Notes: generated from the letters alone by a model not told the origin. A stretch of DNA of 42,500 nt from Prorocentrum cordatum (GCA_963575745.1 CAUYUJ010020760.1:406731-449230), one strand, 5' to 3'; numbered from the stretch's first letter, positions 29,515 to 39,553 are shown. Translations and numbers: made by a program.

Positions 29515-30046
29515 ATGAAGTTGATTGCGGGGCTCTCGATTAAGATCAGCAAGTGAACTCTGGTACCGCTTGCGGGCTATCTCTGAGGCTCTCCGAGGCG
29601 AGCTTTCGAGCTCGCCCGGTCCCATGCGTTCCTGACTGGGCAGGGTTTGGCATTGAAGGATGCACGATTATCTCGGCATCTGGCTCGGGCCCAGCGCCAC
29701 CGCGGAACGTCGCTGGCGTGACCCCCTCGCCAAAGTCCGCACGGGAAGCCCCGTGCTCCGCCACTCAGGCGCGGCTAGCAGCGTCGATTCTACTCTGCGC
29801 CGTACACGCGTTCATTCGGTGCTGACTTACGTTGCCCAGTTTTTCCCGACGCCGCCAAATTCCCTCACGTTCGAGAGGGGCGTCGTCTCGCAGGTCTTGC
29901 CGCGCCCGCTCGGCATGCTTAGCAATGAAGCAATCCCGGAGCTCCATCGCTGGGGCGGGCCACGGTTGCCCCCATGGGCTGTTCACGCCCCTGCTGTCCT
30001 ACTTCGCGTCGCGGCCGTCACCTTCCGCGACTTCTCGACCTGTTGA
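29515..30046 (+). pseudogene. LINE-B post-RT (thumb-like) region
   Basis: After a frame change, IKIMKLIAGLSIKISK leads to a TGA. The frame 29660-30046 continues with DYLGIWLGPSATAERRW, then VLTYVAQFFPTPP and PRPLGMLSNEAIPELHRWG. This is the helical region that follows RT in LINE proteins. Two shifts separate it from its neighbours. No catalytic role is known for this part. Confidence 0.65.
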
Positions 30047-30920
30047 GGGCCAGGGCGATGAGCTGGCGGCAGGGCGTTGCTGACGGACACTTCGATGAAG
30101 CGCCGCTCTCTGCCGCCGATCGAACTCGCTTGCATCCCAAGTTTTGGGGGGCGCCCGCTTTCGTTGAGGACCTCGACGGCGCGCTGCATCCATCGACCGA
30201 CGACTGGGCGGCGGCCGCTCGGACTCCCCCTTGCGACGAGCTAGCCTGCATTGGCCGACGACCTCGGCCTCAGCGCGCGGCGGCGGCCGCTCTCTCTGGC
30301 CCCCTCGCTTCCGGACGCGCGCCAGGCCGCGCCATCGAACAAATACTTGAGCGCGGTTCTGCGCGATTACGAGCCCTTCCTACACCGCGCCCACTGGGGG
30401 GAGATTTGGAGCTCATGCGCTTCCCCCCGCAGAGCCGGGCCACGGCTGCGATCAGGACTTGGAACAATGGTTGGTTGACGTCTGCCTGCGTAGTCCATCC
30501 CGACGGCCGCCTTCGCTGCCGCTTCGGACGCCGCCTACCTGATCGCCGCTCGCTCTACCGGGCGCGCCCGCGCTTGTTTCGAGCTACGGGTCGAGCTCCC
30601 CATCGGAGCTCGCCTGATTCGCTGCCGGCACGCCTGGGCCTCGCGGTGCCCGAGCCAGAGAGATTCGAGGCGATGGGCGCGGCCTACCAGACCTTCAACT
30701 TGAGCAGGGAGCGCGGCGGCATCATTGCCCCCAGAACGTTATCCTCGCGGCGGCCGCTGCTGTTCGGCCCCTTAGGTTTGCTCGTTCTGCGCGGGAACTA
30801 CAGATGTGGATCGGGCCCCTTGATAGTCGTCTCCTCACGTATCGAGAACATCTCGTCTTCGACCGACTCCAGCACTTCGCCCAGCTCATGTTCTTCTTCG
30901 GCGTCGGTGGCAGGCGGCGA
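30030..30920 (+). pseudogene. LINE-B C-terminal region
   Basis: The frame that becomes meaningful at about 30030 (RARAMSWRQGVADGHFDEA) runs on through the rest of the element. TWNNGWLTSACVV, then RLRCRFGRRLPDRRSLYRAR, corresponds to the Cys/His-rich end of many LINE proteins (CxFGC-type), but most expected Cys and His positions are replaced here. The tail LAVPEPERFEAMGAAYQTFN is followed by non-element sequence. The same frame remains open across the 27-bp minisatellite to 31941. Confidence 0.6.
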
Positions 30921-30930
30921 CTCGAACGGT

Positions 30931-31159
30931 GTACCAGCTGGGTGCCCTGGCAATGGTGTACCTGCTGGGTGTCCTGCACCTTGTGTACCAGCTGGGTGTC
31001 CTGCTAGTGGTGTTCCAGCTCGGTGCCCTGCAAGTGGCGTACCAGCTGGGTGTCCCGCCAGCGGTGTACCAGCTGGGTGCCCTGAAAGTGGGGCACCTGT
31101 TCGGTGCCCTGCTCGTGGTGTACCAGCTGGGTGTCCTGCTACTGGCGCACTAGCTGGGC
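30931..31159 (+). repeat. 27-bp minisatellite, eight copies
   Basis: Units of exactly 27 bases begin GTACCAGCTGGGTG(C/T)CCTG and repeat eight times from 30931 to 31146, followed by a partial ninth. Being 27 = 3 x 9, it keeps frame: one frame gives GVPAGCPAS-type nonapeptides, another gives YQLGVLLVV-type. It directly follows the LINE-B C-terminal frame. Confidence 0.95.
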
Positions 31160-32035
31160 ATCGGCCGCGTTCAGTTCGCCATCCAGTGCCGGACCGCGGT
31201 CCGATATCCCTTCCTAGATGGAGCGGCTATTGGGTGGTCTGCCGCGTCTTTCGCATCTCCTCCAGAGGCGTGCTCTTATCCGCGTGTGGCGCTGTCGAGC
31301 AGATCAGGAGTTGGGGGCGCCCTCAGATGCCCCACAATGAGCCCTGCGAGAGTCAAAACCATGCACTATCGTTTATTCGACCATCCCATTATGGTGCCGC
31401 CCCCCCGCGCCCGCCCCATCTTCCCAGTCCCATTCTGTTCAGCTCGCATCCCTTGCGCGCCAGCTGCGCATCGCGGCCCGCCCAGAGGTGTGCAGGTGCC
31501 GCATCGGTCGAGAACCACCGAGGGCGAGCACTCTCCTCCTTCCCTTCCTCCGCCCGCCCTTTGGTTCGCTGCTCCTGCCGTTGCTGCTCCTCCTCCGCCC
31601 CCCCCCCTTCGCGTCACCTCGCAGCGAGGTGGAGCTGCAGTTCGCCCTTTCCCGCTTCTCCTAGTCCGTCGCTCGCGCACTTTGCTCGCGCCCACCGCAA
31701 TCCTCCCCCGATTGTCCCTGTTCCTGCCCGTGTGTTTGCTTTCGAGGCAGTTTTTCGCCACGCGCCATGTGCCCAACCTTCGGATTGTGGCGCAGCCGCC
31801 CTCTTGCGAGCCCTGCTTGGTGCCCCCCCCTTATCCGTCGCTCCCGGGCGCTGCTCCTGCTCTTGCCTGCCCCCCGCCTGCTCCCCCTCTTGCTCAGCGA
31901 GTCCGTCTGAGAGCGCACGCCCAATTGATCGCGCCCGATAATGGGCGGATCGTCCTCCTCGAGGCTGGCGCGCCCATCCCCGCCGCCGAGGGGCCTTGGG
32001 GATGGTAGGGTAGGCGAGGACCAAGGATTCCATAC
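31160..32035. other. No recognisable gene; GC/CT-rich
   Basis: The reading frame 31286-32008 (240 codons, Pro/Leu/Arg-rich) and the continuing frame from LINE-B are both open, but composition explains this and I recognise no domain. No repeat structure is obvious. Confidence 0.35.
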
Positions 32036-32530
32036 GCTCGTCTCCTCCTCCCTCCCTTCCTCCTTTTCTTCATCATCATCCGTATCGTGATCATCACCAT
32101 CATCATCATCACCATCATCCTCACCTCCATCATCATCACCATCATCATATATCTACCCTCCTCATCTCCCTTTTCCATCTCCTCCTCCTTGTCTCCATCT
32201 TCCCCATCCTTCCTCCTCTTCCTCCTCCTCCTCCTTCTCCCCTTCCTCTTCCTCCTCCTCTTCCTCCTCCTCCTCGTCCTCCTGCCTCCTTTTCGGCCTC
32301 CTGCCTTTTCCTGGGGCCTCCTGGGGCCTCTGAGGGCCTGCTGGAGCCTTCTGGGCCTCCCGGGGCTTCTTGGGGCGTCCTAGGGCATTCGTCCTTTTCA
32401 TAAGTTTCCTCCTCCTCCTCCTCCTCCTCCTCCTCCTCCTCCTCCTCCTTCTCCCCCATCCTCTTCCTCCTCGTCCTCCAGCCTCCTCCTCCTCCTCCTC
32501 CTCCTCTTCCTCTGTTTCCCCCTCCTCGCC
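32036..32530. repeat. CAT/ATC and CCT low-complexity arrays
   Basis: CAT/ATC repeats (about 32070-32155) pass into CCT/CTT arrays (32160-32290 and 32405-32520). Between them, at 32290-32390, a GGGGC(C/T)TCCTGGGGCCTC minisatellite with five or six degenerate units spells Leu/Gly/Pro in any frame. Confidence 0.85.
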
Positions 32531-32700
32531 GAGGCCAGAGGCCCCGCCTGAGAAGTCAGGCCTGAGGCCAGAGGCTTTCGCCGACGTTGGCTGATCAGAC
32601 AGGAATCGTACGCGGCCAGAGGCTCGCATACCTGACGAGGCCAAAGGCTTTCGCTTCGCATTATGCGACGAGGCCACAAGCCAAATAGCTCCCCGGGCGG
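32531..32700 (+). repeat. GAGGCCAGAGGC short repeat
   Basis: GAGGCCAGAGGC or a near variant occurs at about 32540, 32569, 32608 and 32637, with TTTCGC(C/T)(G/T) and TGACGAGGCC neighbours. It grades into the ~161-bp satellite that follows. Confidence 0.6.
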
Positions 32701-33780
32701 CCACCAACGGAGCTCCCTTGCAATTCATTCACAGAGGAGGATGCCGCCTGGCACTTCTTCCGTATTCAAGATTGAGGAGCCCAGAAATGGCGGTTGTTAC
32801 AGGTTGCCGATAACCCGCTCTGATTACAAACGTAAGCTGCGGGCTCATAGGGAGGGGGTTCCCGCCTGAGACTTCCTCGCAATTCACCCATTGACGAGGG
32901 TTCCTGCCTGATACCTCTTCCAGATTCAGGCCTCACGGGGCCCAGAAATGGCGACAGTTACAGTTGTCCGATGACCCGCTCGGATTAAATACATGACACG
33001 CGGGCCCCATAGGAAGGAGGCCCCCGCTTGAGATTTCTCCACAATTCAATCACAGACGAGGTTGCCGCCTGATATTTTCTCCGTATTCAGGCCTCAGAGG
33101 GGCCCAGCAGTGACGACAGTTACAGGATTCCGATTACCGTTCTGATTGCAAAAATGAGACGCGGGTTCCATAGGGAGGGGGCTCCCGCCTGAAACTGTTT
33201 CGCAATTCAGTCACAGACGAGGCACCCCCTGATATTTCCTTTCATATTGAGGCCTCAGAAGGGGCCTAAACATGACAATAGTTACAAGTTTCCGATAAGC
33301 CGTTCGGATTGCAGACATGAGTTGCGGGCCCCATGGGGAGGAGGTTCCCGCCTGAGACTGTTTCGCAATTCGCTCATAGACGAGACTCCTGTCTGATATT
33401 GTAGTGGCCTTCGGCCAGTGCCGCCGATCCGGGTCGCTCGGGGTTATTCTCCAGACGCAGACATTATGGGCGCACACTCAAACGCACACACGCAGTCACA
33501 CCACCCAACCCGCGCCGCAGACATGGGGGCCTGTCAGGGCATCCTGGGGGGTTTCTCGGAGACTTTTGGGGGCCCTTTTGGGAGCTCTTAGGCGTCTGGG
33601 GGCGCTCCTGTCTGATACGTCCTCCATACTCGAGCCCCTGAAGCCCAAAAGTGACGACAGCTACAGGTTCTTGATGGCCCGTTCGGATGACAAGCGTGAA
33701 CTCCGGGCCCCATGGGGAGGGGGCTCTCGCCGGAGACTTCCTCGCAGTTCACTCACAGACGAGGCTCCCGCCTGAGATGA
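32701..33780 (+). repeat. ~161-bp satellite, six degenerate units
   Basis: The anchor CAATTC followed by CACAGACGAGG recurs at 32721, 32880, 33042, 33203 and 33366 (spacing 159-163), and as CAGTTC at 33745. Each unit continues with CCTGATA, a T/C-rich stretch, GGCCTCA, GGGGCCCAG, GACAGTTACAG, CCGAT and CGGATT, then GGGCCCCATAGGGAGG. The last interval is about 219 bases too long because of an insertion (33399-33617). No conserved open frame. Confidence 0.9.
33399..33617. mobile_element. ~206-bp insertion with 13-bp direct repeats
   Basis: Unit five of the satellite is interrupted after CTCCTGTCTGATA (33386-33398), and the same 13 bases recur at 33605-33617, after which the unit resumes in register. 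This is the pattern of a target-site duplication. The insert has GGCCTTCGGCC near its start and a CA-rich centre, but no terminal inverted repeats, poly-A or coding capacity that I can see. SINE-like or other retroposed origin is possible. Confidence 0.65.
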
Positions 33781-33826
33781 GCAAGTGGGTCAGTGAATGA
33801 GGGAGTGAGAGAAGATTGAGATTAAT

Positions 33827-33850
33827 CTGATGATGATGATGATGATGAAT

Positions 33851-33913
<63 letters not shown>

Positions 33914-33944
33914 CTGATGCTGATGCTGATGCTGATGCTGATGC

Positions 33945-33995
<51 letters not shown>

Positions 33996-34015
33996 CAATG
34001 ATGACAATGATGACG
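33827..34015. repeat. (GAT)n array with GCTGAT block
   Basis: A GAT/TGA trinucleotide array of about 190 bases with a central run of GATGCT hexamers (33908-33948) and terminal GACAATGAT units. Poly-Met, poly-His, poly-Ile and poly-Ser frames are artefacts. Confidence 0.95.
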
Positions 34016-34189
34016 ATCATGTTGAGACTGTGAGCGAGTGAGTGGGCGGGGCGGCAATTGAGCTCCTGCGCGGGGTGTTCAGAGAAAATCAAGAACCCCA
34101 CTTTGGATGTGGGGAATTCGGATCCACCCCGCTGGCTTTATTGGATTACTTTTTGTTTTGCAATTTACATGCGATTCCTGCCCCTATCG

Positions 34190-35000
34190 TCCATCCGAAA
34201 TATGAACTCATACCATTCCAGCCCAGCCGGGTTCGAGCCCCTCGCCATACTCTTGCAAAAAAAACTACGATGCGCGCACATTCGTTCATCAAAAGTCATA
34301 CATTTCCAATACCGTTTTGCAACAAGTATGACAAAGTGCACCCTCGCGTGTCGTCGCGCGCGCATGCCGAAATCTCTTTGCAGAAATAAAAAATGTAACA
34401 GAAGGGAATTCAAATCGAGTATCAAAAACAAATTTAAACATATGGTTACGCAGCCCGGTTTGTTCGAAAAAAACGTGCGCGCGTTCTTACGAATTCTCAA
34501 GAAAACCATTGGTCAACATCTCCAGCACATGTTACCAACCGGGCTTCGCGCGAGCGCGCATGTCGATTTCGTTCGATCGCCCTTGCGCGTGCTCCGTCGC
34601 GAGAGTCGTGTGCAAAAAATGAAGCACTGTGCACACGCGCGCGTCGTCGCTCGAGCATGCCAAAATCAGAGAGAGAGATAGAGAAAAACAAAAAAAAATG
34701 CGGCCTCGTAACAATCATAGGAAAAAAGACAGGAGCAAAACAAACAAAACTGAACAAACAAAACGCGGGCGCGCTCTGGCAAATTCTGAAGACAACCATC
34801 GGCTGTTGTTTCAAAATGTGCACCGGATTCTGCCAAGCGGGCCTTTTGGCGCCGCATGCCGACATCATTCGCACCCTCTTGCGCGCGATTTGGGGGGGGC
34901 ACGATCCGTGTCGAATAAAACCATGCGGGCCATTCTCTCGCGCCGGCCGCGCGCGCATGTCGAACTCTTTCCACAAACTTCATCACCGACGCGAGGACGC
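34190..35000 (+). repeat. ~290-bp degenerate tandem repeat, three units
   Basis: Matching points: GAACTCATACCATTCC (34203), GAATTCTCAAGAAAACCATT (34491) and AAATTCTGAAGACAACCATC (34781). Each is followed by CC(G/A)(G/A)(C/G)CGGG, then a GCGCGCATG(T/C)CGA-type element, then GCAC(C/A)CTCGCG or CGCGCGTCGTCG. Spacing is 288-290. The units are divergent and A-rich between the GC-rich boxes. No gene. Confidence 0.6.
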
Positions 35001-35360
35001 CGTCATCGTCGTCGGCGTGATCAGCATCGGTGCCCGCATTCGCCGCGCCTTCGTCGGTGCCAACAGCGCCACCAGCATCGCTACTCTCATCATCGTGTCT
35101 ACCGTTGTCGGCGTTGCCATGATACCGCGCCCGGTCAATTCGCCGACTCGCAGAAAAATGCGCCCACTGCGGCCGCGCGCCAAAGTATTTGGCCGCTGCG
35201 CGCACGTGCTAGGGCTGGCGCGGCCACAGAGATGCACCAGCCAACGCCAAGCATGCATCGCAATCGCCACCGCATGGGTGTTGCAAACCAAGTTGCGGGT
35301 GGGGGGTGGGATGTGTGCAATAGCATAGGGGTCGGTCAATTCGTTTGTTAAAATCATTTT
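35001..35360. other. No recognisable gene
   Basis: GTC/ATC-rich degenerate sequence (34985-35110) and GC-rich filler. Overlapping frames on both strands look compositional. Confidence 0.4.
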
Positions 35361-35486
35361 CACCACATAGAATGCACCACATAGCTTGCACCACAAAGCT
35401 TGCACCACATAGCTTACACCACAGATCTTGCACAACAGAGATTGCACCAGGCAGCTTGGGCAATACAGTTTACTCCACATACTTCG
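35361..35486 (+). repeat. 14-bp minisatellite, about nine units
   Basis: Consensus CACCACATAGCTTG repeated without spacers. The first five to seven units are close to consensus and the last two decay (GGCAATACAGTTTA, CTCCACATACTTCG). 14 is not a multiple of three, so it is not coding. Confidence 0.9.
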
Positions 35487-36463
35487 CGCATCCACAGTGC
35501 AATAATTTACGGTTTGGGATCCACCGTGGCGAACATAAGTTTGACATGTTTGGCTTTGTTTGGGGCCTCCCGAAACCCTCTTGGGTCAACTTGGAGTTCC
35601 TTCAGTGCCGTCGAAGATGCTTTTGGGCCATCTAGCGCCTTCGGAGGCTTGTTGGGCCACCTGCGACGGCTAATGCCGCAAAGGCGGGACGTCGAAACCA
35701 TCAACAAGTTCAAAGCAAAACATGTACTTCTGCTATCCACTTCCTTGCGAGGGACCTCTTGAACCCCCATTGGGGCATGCGGGCCTCCTGGGCAGTTCGG
35801 AAGTAATCTTAGGACGCATCGCGGTTGTCAGGGAAGCGAGATGTAAGCAATGTGCTGTCGTTTTGGGCCATCTGTGGCCGTGTTGGGGCCGTCTTGCGCC
35901 ATTCTGGCCGTCTTGGAGGCGCATGTTTTGTTCATTGAATTCTTTCGGAGGGCCAGCAATACGGCCCGAAGGTGGGAACTCCTGCCTTGTAAAGGTCACG
36001 ACGATTTCATACATGGGCACGCCAAGCACCTCTTGTTTGAGCCGTGTTGGGGCCATCGGGAAGGCATCGTGGGCCGTCAAGGGGCATCTTCGAAAGCTTC
36101 CAGGAGCGCCAGAGAGACTTCTGGCCATCCATGCAGTTGAGCGCTGTGGCGCGAGCAGCGGCATATGGCCTCCAGTACACCCGGCATCCCTGTTTGCCAG
36201 CAGGCGCCCCAGCGCCTGGCCAACAGGCCAGGCACCTGGCCATCAGGGCACCCGGGCACCCAGACACCCGCACCCTGCACGTACCGGGACGCTGGGGCGG
36301 GACGCTGGGGCACCCAGGCGAACACCCACATGCACGCGGCCCAAAAAGACCCCTACGGGGCCCTTGAGCGCCCTTTTTCCCCACCCCCCATGTAGGCTAT
36401 CGCCCATTCGGTATTTTCTTGTGTGGAGCATCCTGCGCCATCATGGTGCACACCAGGAGGCGC
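35487..36463. other. No recognisable gene; weak GGGCCNTCT repeats
   Basis: TTGGGGCC(A/G)TC-type words recur irregularly between 35620 and 36090, and a GGCCA/GGCAC(C)-rich stretch occupies 36205-36310. The 300-codon frame starting 35722 crosses these and shows no domain I recognise. Confidence 0.35.
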
Positions 36464-37345
36464 GTGCCAAATGCACGCGTAGCAGACGAAAGTTCAGAGG
36501 TCGACACCCTTTTCCGCACACATCTATTACGTGCGAAGAATCCGGCGACCCCTGTTGTATACTGCCTTGGCGCGTACATGCGCCCCCATGTTGGATACCC
36601 CCGGGTGGTGCCTATACGCGTTAATATTTGCAAAGGCCTCACGGCGGGTGCCGCCGACCCTGAAGACGACGAAGATGGAAACGAGCGGGGGGGGGGGTAG
36701 GAGGCGGAGGAGGAGGAGTTGGGGGGGTGGAGGAGGCGGATGAGGGAGGAGGAGGAGGAAGGGGAAAGATGAGGAGGGGAAGCAGGAGGAGGATCAGGAG
36801 GCAGAGGAGGAGCAGGAGGAGGGGGAGCAGGGGGGTCGAGGAGGAGGAGGAAGAGGAGGATGAGGAGGAGGAGGAGGAGGAGGAGGAGGAGGGGGAGATG
36901 CCAAATGTACGCTTGCCGTGCACATCTTCAACCGCAATCCTCCGCGCACAGATTTTCAGCTGTGATAAGCCTGGCGCTCCCGTATTGGATACTCTGTTTG
37001 GCGAGTGTTAGCGGCACGCTCGACCCTCCTTCCACGCACGTGCTTTGAACGGTGAAGCTCCAGCGCCCCCAGATACCCCCTTGCGCATTCACGCTCGTGG
37101 ATACACGTGCCAACAGTATGCGTACAAGACGCATGTTCGATGCCCCTTCCGCGCGCGCAGTTTCACGTCTGACGAATCCAGCGGTTCGTGTTGGATGCCC
37201 CACCATTGTCGCCTGCCCGCGAGAAATCTCGGGTTGAGTGTTGCATGAGTGCCAAGCGCGTGTTCGACATCTCTTTTTCTGCGCACATCTTTTCACGTGT
37301 GAAGACTCCGACGTCGTCATGTGGGATGCCTTCCGCCTCCGCAGC
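36464..37345 (+). repeat. ~100-bp degenerate repeat, four dispersed units around a GGA tract
   Basis: Units begin (G/A)TGCCAA at 36464, 36898, 37107 and 37249. They share a GCGCACA(T/G)(A/C)TTTTCA or similar block, a GTG(A/T)GAAG or TGACGAATCC block, and a TTGGAT(A/G)C(C/T) end. Between the first and second lies a GGA/GAG tract (about 36700-36900) that encodes only poly-Glu, poly-Arg or, on the other strand, poly-Ser. Confidence 0.6.
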
Positions 37346-37440
37346 CGTGTTGGTTCAGAGCTCAAGCGCGAATAGTGTTCAATTTATTGTTGATCACTGA
37401 TTTTTTTCAGGGGCGTGCCTACGGTTTGTTGTGACGCAAC

Positions 37441-37977
37441 ATGTCGTCCACGTGCGAGCGCCGATCGGAGCGCACAGACCACAGGCTCGAGGGAATTTGC
37501 CAGGCGGAGTCTACAGCGGCGCCATTGATCTTCGAGGACGCGCAGTCCGAGAGGGTCACACTCGCGAACACGTGCTGGGGCAGATTATTCCGGGCCCCCC
37601 AGTGGCGGCGCCTTTCCAGTGAGGAGCACGACAGCGACGACGACGCCGAGGACCAGAGCGCCTTCCCGCTGCAGAATCTGCCCAACCCTGGCACGGACGA
37701 CCAGGGCGAGGCCAAGGCCGAGGCCGCGCGGGACCCCTGGCCGACGGGCGGCTGCGGCAGCGCCCCCGCCGCTGGGCCAGTGCGGGGCGTGCCCGGCGCG
37801 CTCCCCCGCGGGGTCGCCCCGGCGGCGGCACCGCGGCGCCTGTGGGGGATCCGCGCGGCCGCGGCGCAGCGGGAGCCGCCCTCGCTCCGGGCACCCCGGC
37901 GGCGGTGCCGAGCGCCCCGCGGCGCCGCTTGTGATGCCCGCGGCGGCGACTGCTTGCGCCGCTCACGCGCGTACTAG
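37441..37977 (+). CDS. Hypothetical reading frame of 178 codons (doubtful)
   Basis: Starts ATGTCGTCCACGTGCGAGCG. The first 75 residues are of ordinary composition (GICQAESTAAPLIFEDAQSE; ANTCWGRLFRAPQWRRL), then acidic (EEHDSDDDAEDQ), then Ala/Pro/Arg-rich. The 3' half lies in the duplicated segment 37645-38416, and the second copy does not keep this N-terminal part. I do not recognise a family. It could be an exon of a host gene or a chance frame in GC-rich DNA. Confidence 0.2.
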   Translation: MSSTCERRSERTDHRLEGICQAESTAAPLIFEDAQSERVTLANTCWGRLFRAPQWRRLSSEEHDSDDDAEDQSAFPLQNLPNPGTDDQGEAKAEAARDPWPTGGCGSAPAAGPVRGVPGALPRGVAPAAAPRRLWGIRAAAAQREPPSLRAPRRRCRAPRGAACDARGGDCLRRSRAY

Positions 37978-38416
37978 CTTGAGCCTGTGAGAAAGAAGAC
38001 GCGACGGGTCAGAGTCGAGAGCTAGCTCCAAGGGGGGGGGCAAGGTCAAGGTTACAGTCCGCGAGCTCGGCTTTGGAATCGGCCCGTCCATTGACTCCCC
38101 CTGCAGAGCCCGAAGTCAGAGCCTGCAGACGCCACTTCGGGTGTTTTTTTCTTGTTCCAGCAGCCCTTCGTTGCAGGCGCGGCTGCTAAGGACAACTGGG
38201 CCTGGGGTAGAGCCCCGGGCCTTGGAGGGGCATGAGTCCATGCTCCCTGGCTTGCGCCTTCTAACTTTGTGCTAACCTGAGCCTCTCTATTATAAGGCCC
38301 TTGGAGTTCGAGGGGATATCTGATTCCCCCATCGAGCTCAGAGTCAGAGTCGCGAGCTCGCGCCAGGCTGGGGGAACCAAGGTATTCCCTCTTCAGAGCC
38401 CAGAATCAAGGTCCGC
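37645..38416 (+). repeat. Large direct duplication, copy A
   Basis: Begins GCCGAGGACCAGAGCG and ends CAAGGTCCGC. Highly similar to copy B (38747-39350), offset about 1.1 kb. Copy A is longer: it contains an 84-base or similar segment between two CCCCGGCGGCGG repeats, a ~50-base block after the G run near 38035, and a ~40-base block near 38233-38275 that copy B lacks. No confident gene lies within; the left part overlaps the doubtful frame above. Confidence 0.9.
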
Positions 38417-38746
38417 CACTCTTTCCTCCGAGCCTTGGAGTTCCAGGGGAAATCGGATGGCGCAGCGCATCATCTTCGTCAGATTGTATTATTTGTTGTC
38501 GGGCCCCCGTGGCAAGCTCGCCTATCTTGTGACGTTGGCAAGCTCGCCTATCCTGTGACGTTCTGGCCCAACCTGGATCCTCTGAGGAGATCCTTCTCAA
38601 GTACCCAGTGGCATGGGAGCCACATTGGCATCGCACGTCGGAGCCACGCGTGATAGCACCCGCCATACTGGGCCATGGGGAGGAGGAGGGTGAGGGAGGG
38701 GAGGAGGACGGATGGCAGACGATCCAGGTGCTGCTAGTGTGCACGT
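38417..38746. other. Spacer between duplication copies
   Basis: About 330 bases of unique sequence with a tandem doublet of GGCAAGCTCGCCTATC(T/C)TGTGACGTT (about 38511 and 38537). A GGAGTTCNAGGGGATATC-type phrase from copy A (38297) recurs in weaker form at 38437, suggesting an older partial copy. No gene. Confidence 0.5.
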
Positions 38747-39350
38747 GCCGAGGACCAGAGCGCCTTCCCGCTGCAGAATCTGCCCAACCCTGGCACGGAC
38801 GACCAGGGCGAGGCCAAGGCCGAGGCCGCGCGGGACCCCTGGCCGACGGGCGGCTGCGGCAGCGCCCCCGCCGCTGGGCCAGTGCGGGGCGTGCCCGGCG
38901 CGCTCCCCCGCGGGGTCGCCCCGGCGGCGGCGCCGAGCGCCCCGCGGCGCCGCTTGTGATGCCCGCGGCGGCGACTGCTTGCGCCGCTCACGCGCGCACT
39001 AGCTTGAGCCTGTGAGAAAGAAGACGCGACGGGTCAGAGTCGAGAGCTAGCTCCAAGGGGGGGGGACTCCCCCTGCAGAGCCCGAAGTCAGAGCCTGCAG
39101 ACGCCACGTCGGATGTTTTTGTTCTTGCTCCAGCAGCCATTCGTTGCAGGCGCGGCTGCCAAGGACAACTGGGCCTGGGGTGGAGCCCCGGGCCTTGGAG
39201 GGGCATGGACTCGAACCTCTCTATTATAAGGCCCTTGGAGTTCGAGGGGATATCTGATTCCCCCATCGAGCTCAGAGTCAGAGTCGCGAGCTCGCGCCAG
39301 GCTGGGGGTACCAGCGTTTCGGCTCTTCAGAGCCCAGAGTCAAGGTCCGC
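38747..39350 (+). repeat. Large direct duplication, copy B
   Basis: Matches 37645-38416 throughout except for three deletions. The first removes the interval between the two CCCCGGCGGCGG repeats of copy A, leaving a single one, as recombination or slippage between short direct repeats would do. The right end is followed at once by the GAT array. Confidence 0.9.
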
Positions 39351-39415
39351 GATGGTAATGGGCATGAAGATGATGATGAAAATGATAAAGATTCTGATGA
39401 TGATACTGCTGATAC

Positions 39416-39459
<44 letters not shown>

Positions 39460-39502
39460 GTGATGGTGATGGTGATGGTGATGGTGATGGTGATGGTGAT
39501 GG

Positions 39503-39553
<51 letters not shown>

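Larger units (their letters stand above)
25418..30920 (+). mobile_element. Non-LTR retrotransposon LINE-B (nearly full length, decayed)
   Basis: Plus-strand order: polypyrimidine leader, ORF1 with coiled coil and RNA-binding region, APE-type endonuclease, linker, RT, C-terminal region. Clearly a different family from LINE-A by sequence. Stops (TGA 26058, TAG 26409, TAA 28725) and frameshifts interrupt it. The left end is the junction with the copia LTR; the right end is set by the last LINE-like protein sequence just before the 27-bp minisatellite. No poly-A tail is visible. Confidence 0.8.

Noticed and set aside
31286-32008. 240-codon Pro/Leu-rich frame as a host gene
   Set aside because: Low-complexity composition, overlapping open frames on both strands, and no recognisable domain.
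32701-33780. CRISPR array
   Set aside because: Adjacent units are degenerate over their whole length with no constant-repeat/variable-spacer pattern, and the context is eukaryotic. The same applies to the 102-bp, 27-bp and 14-bp arrays.
33749-34057. Poly-His, poly-Ile and poly-Met frames over the GAT arrays (also 39.2-40.0 kb)
   Set aside because: GAT repeat translation.
35722-36624. 300-codon frame as a host gene
   Set aside because: No domain, crosses GGCC-rich repeat words, and opposite-strand frames are equally open.
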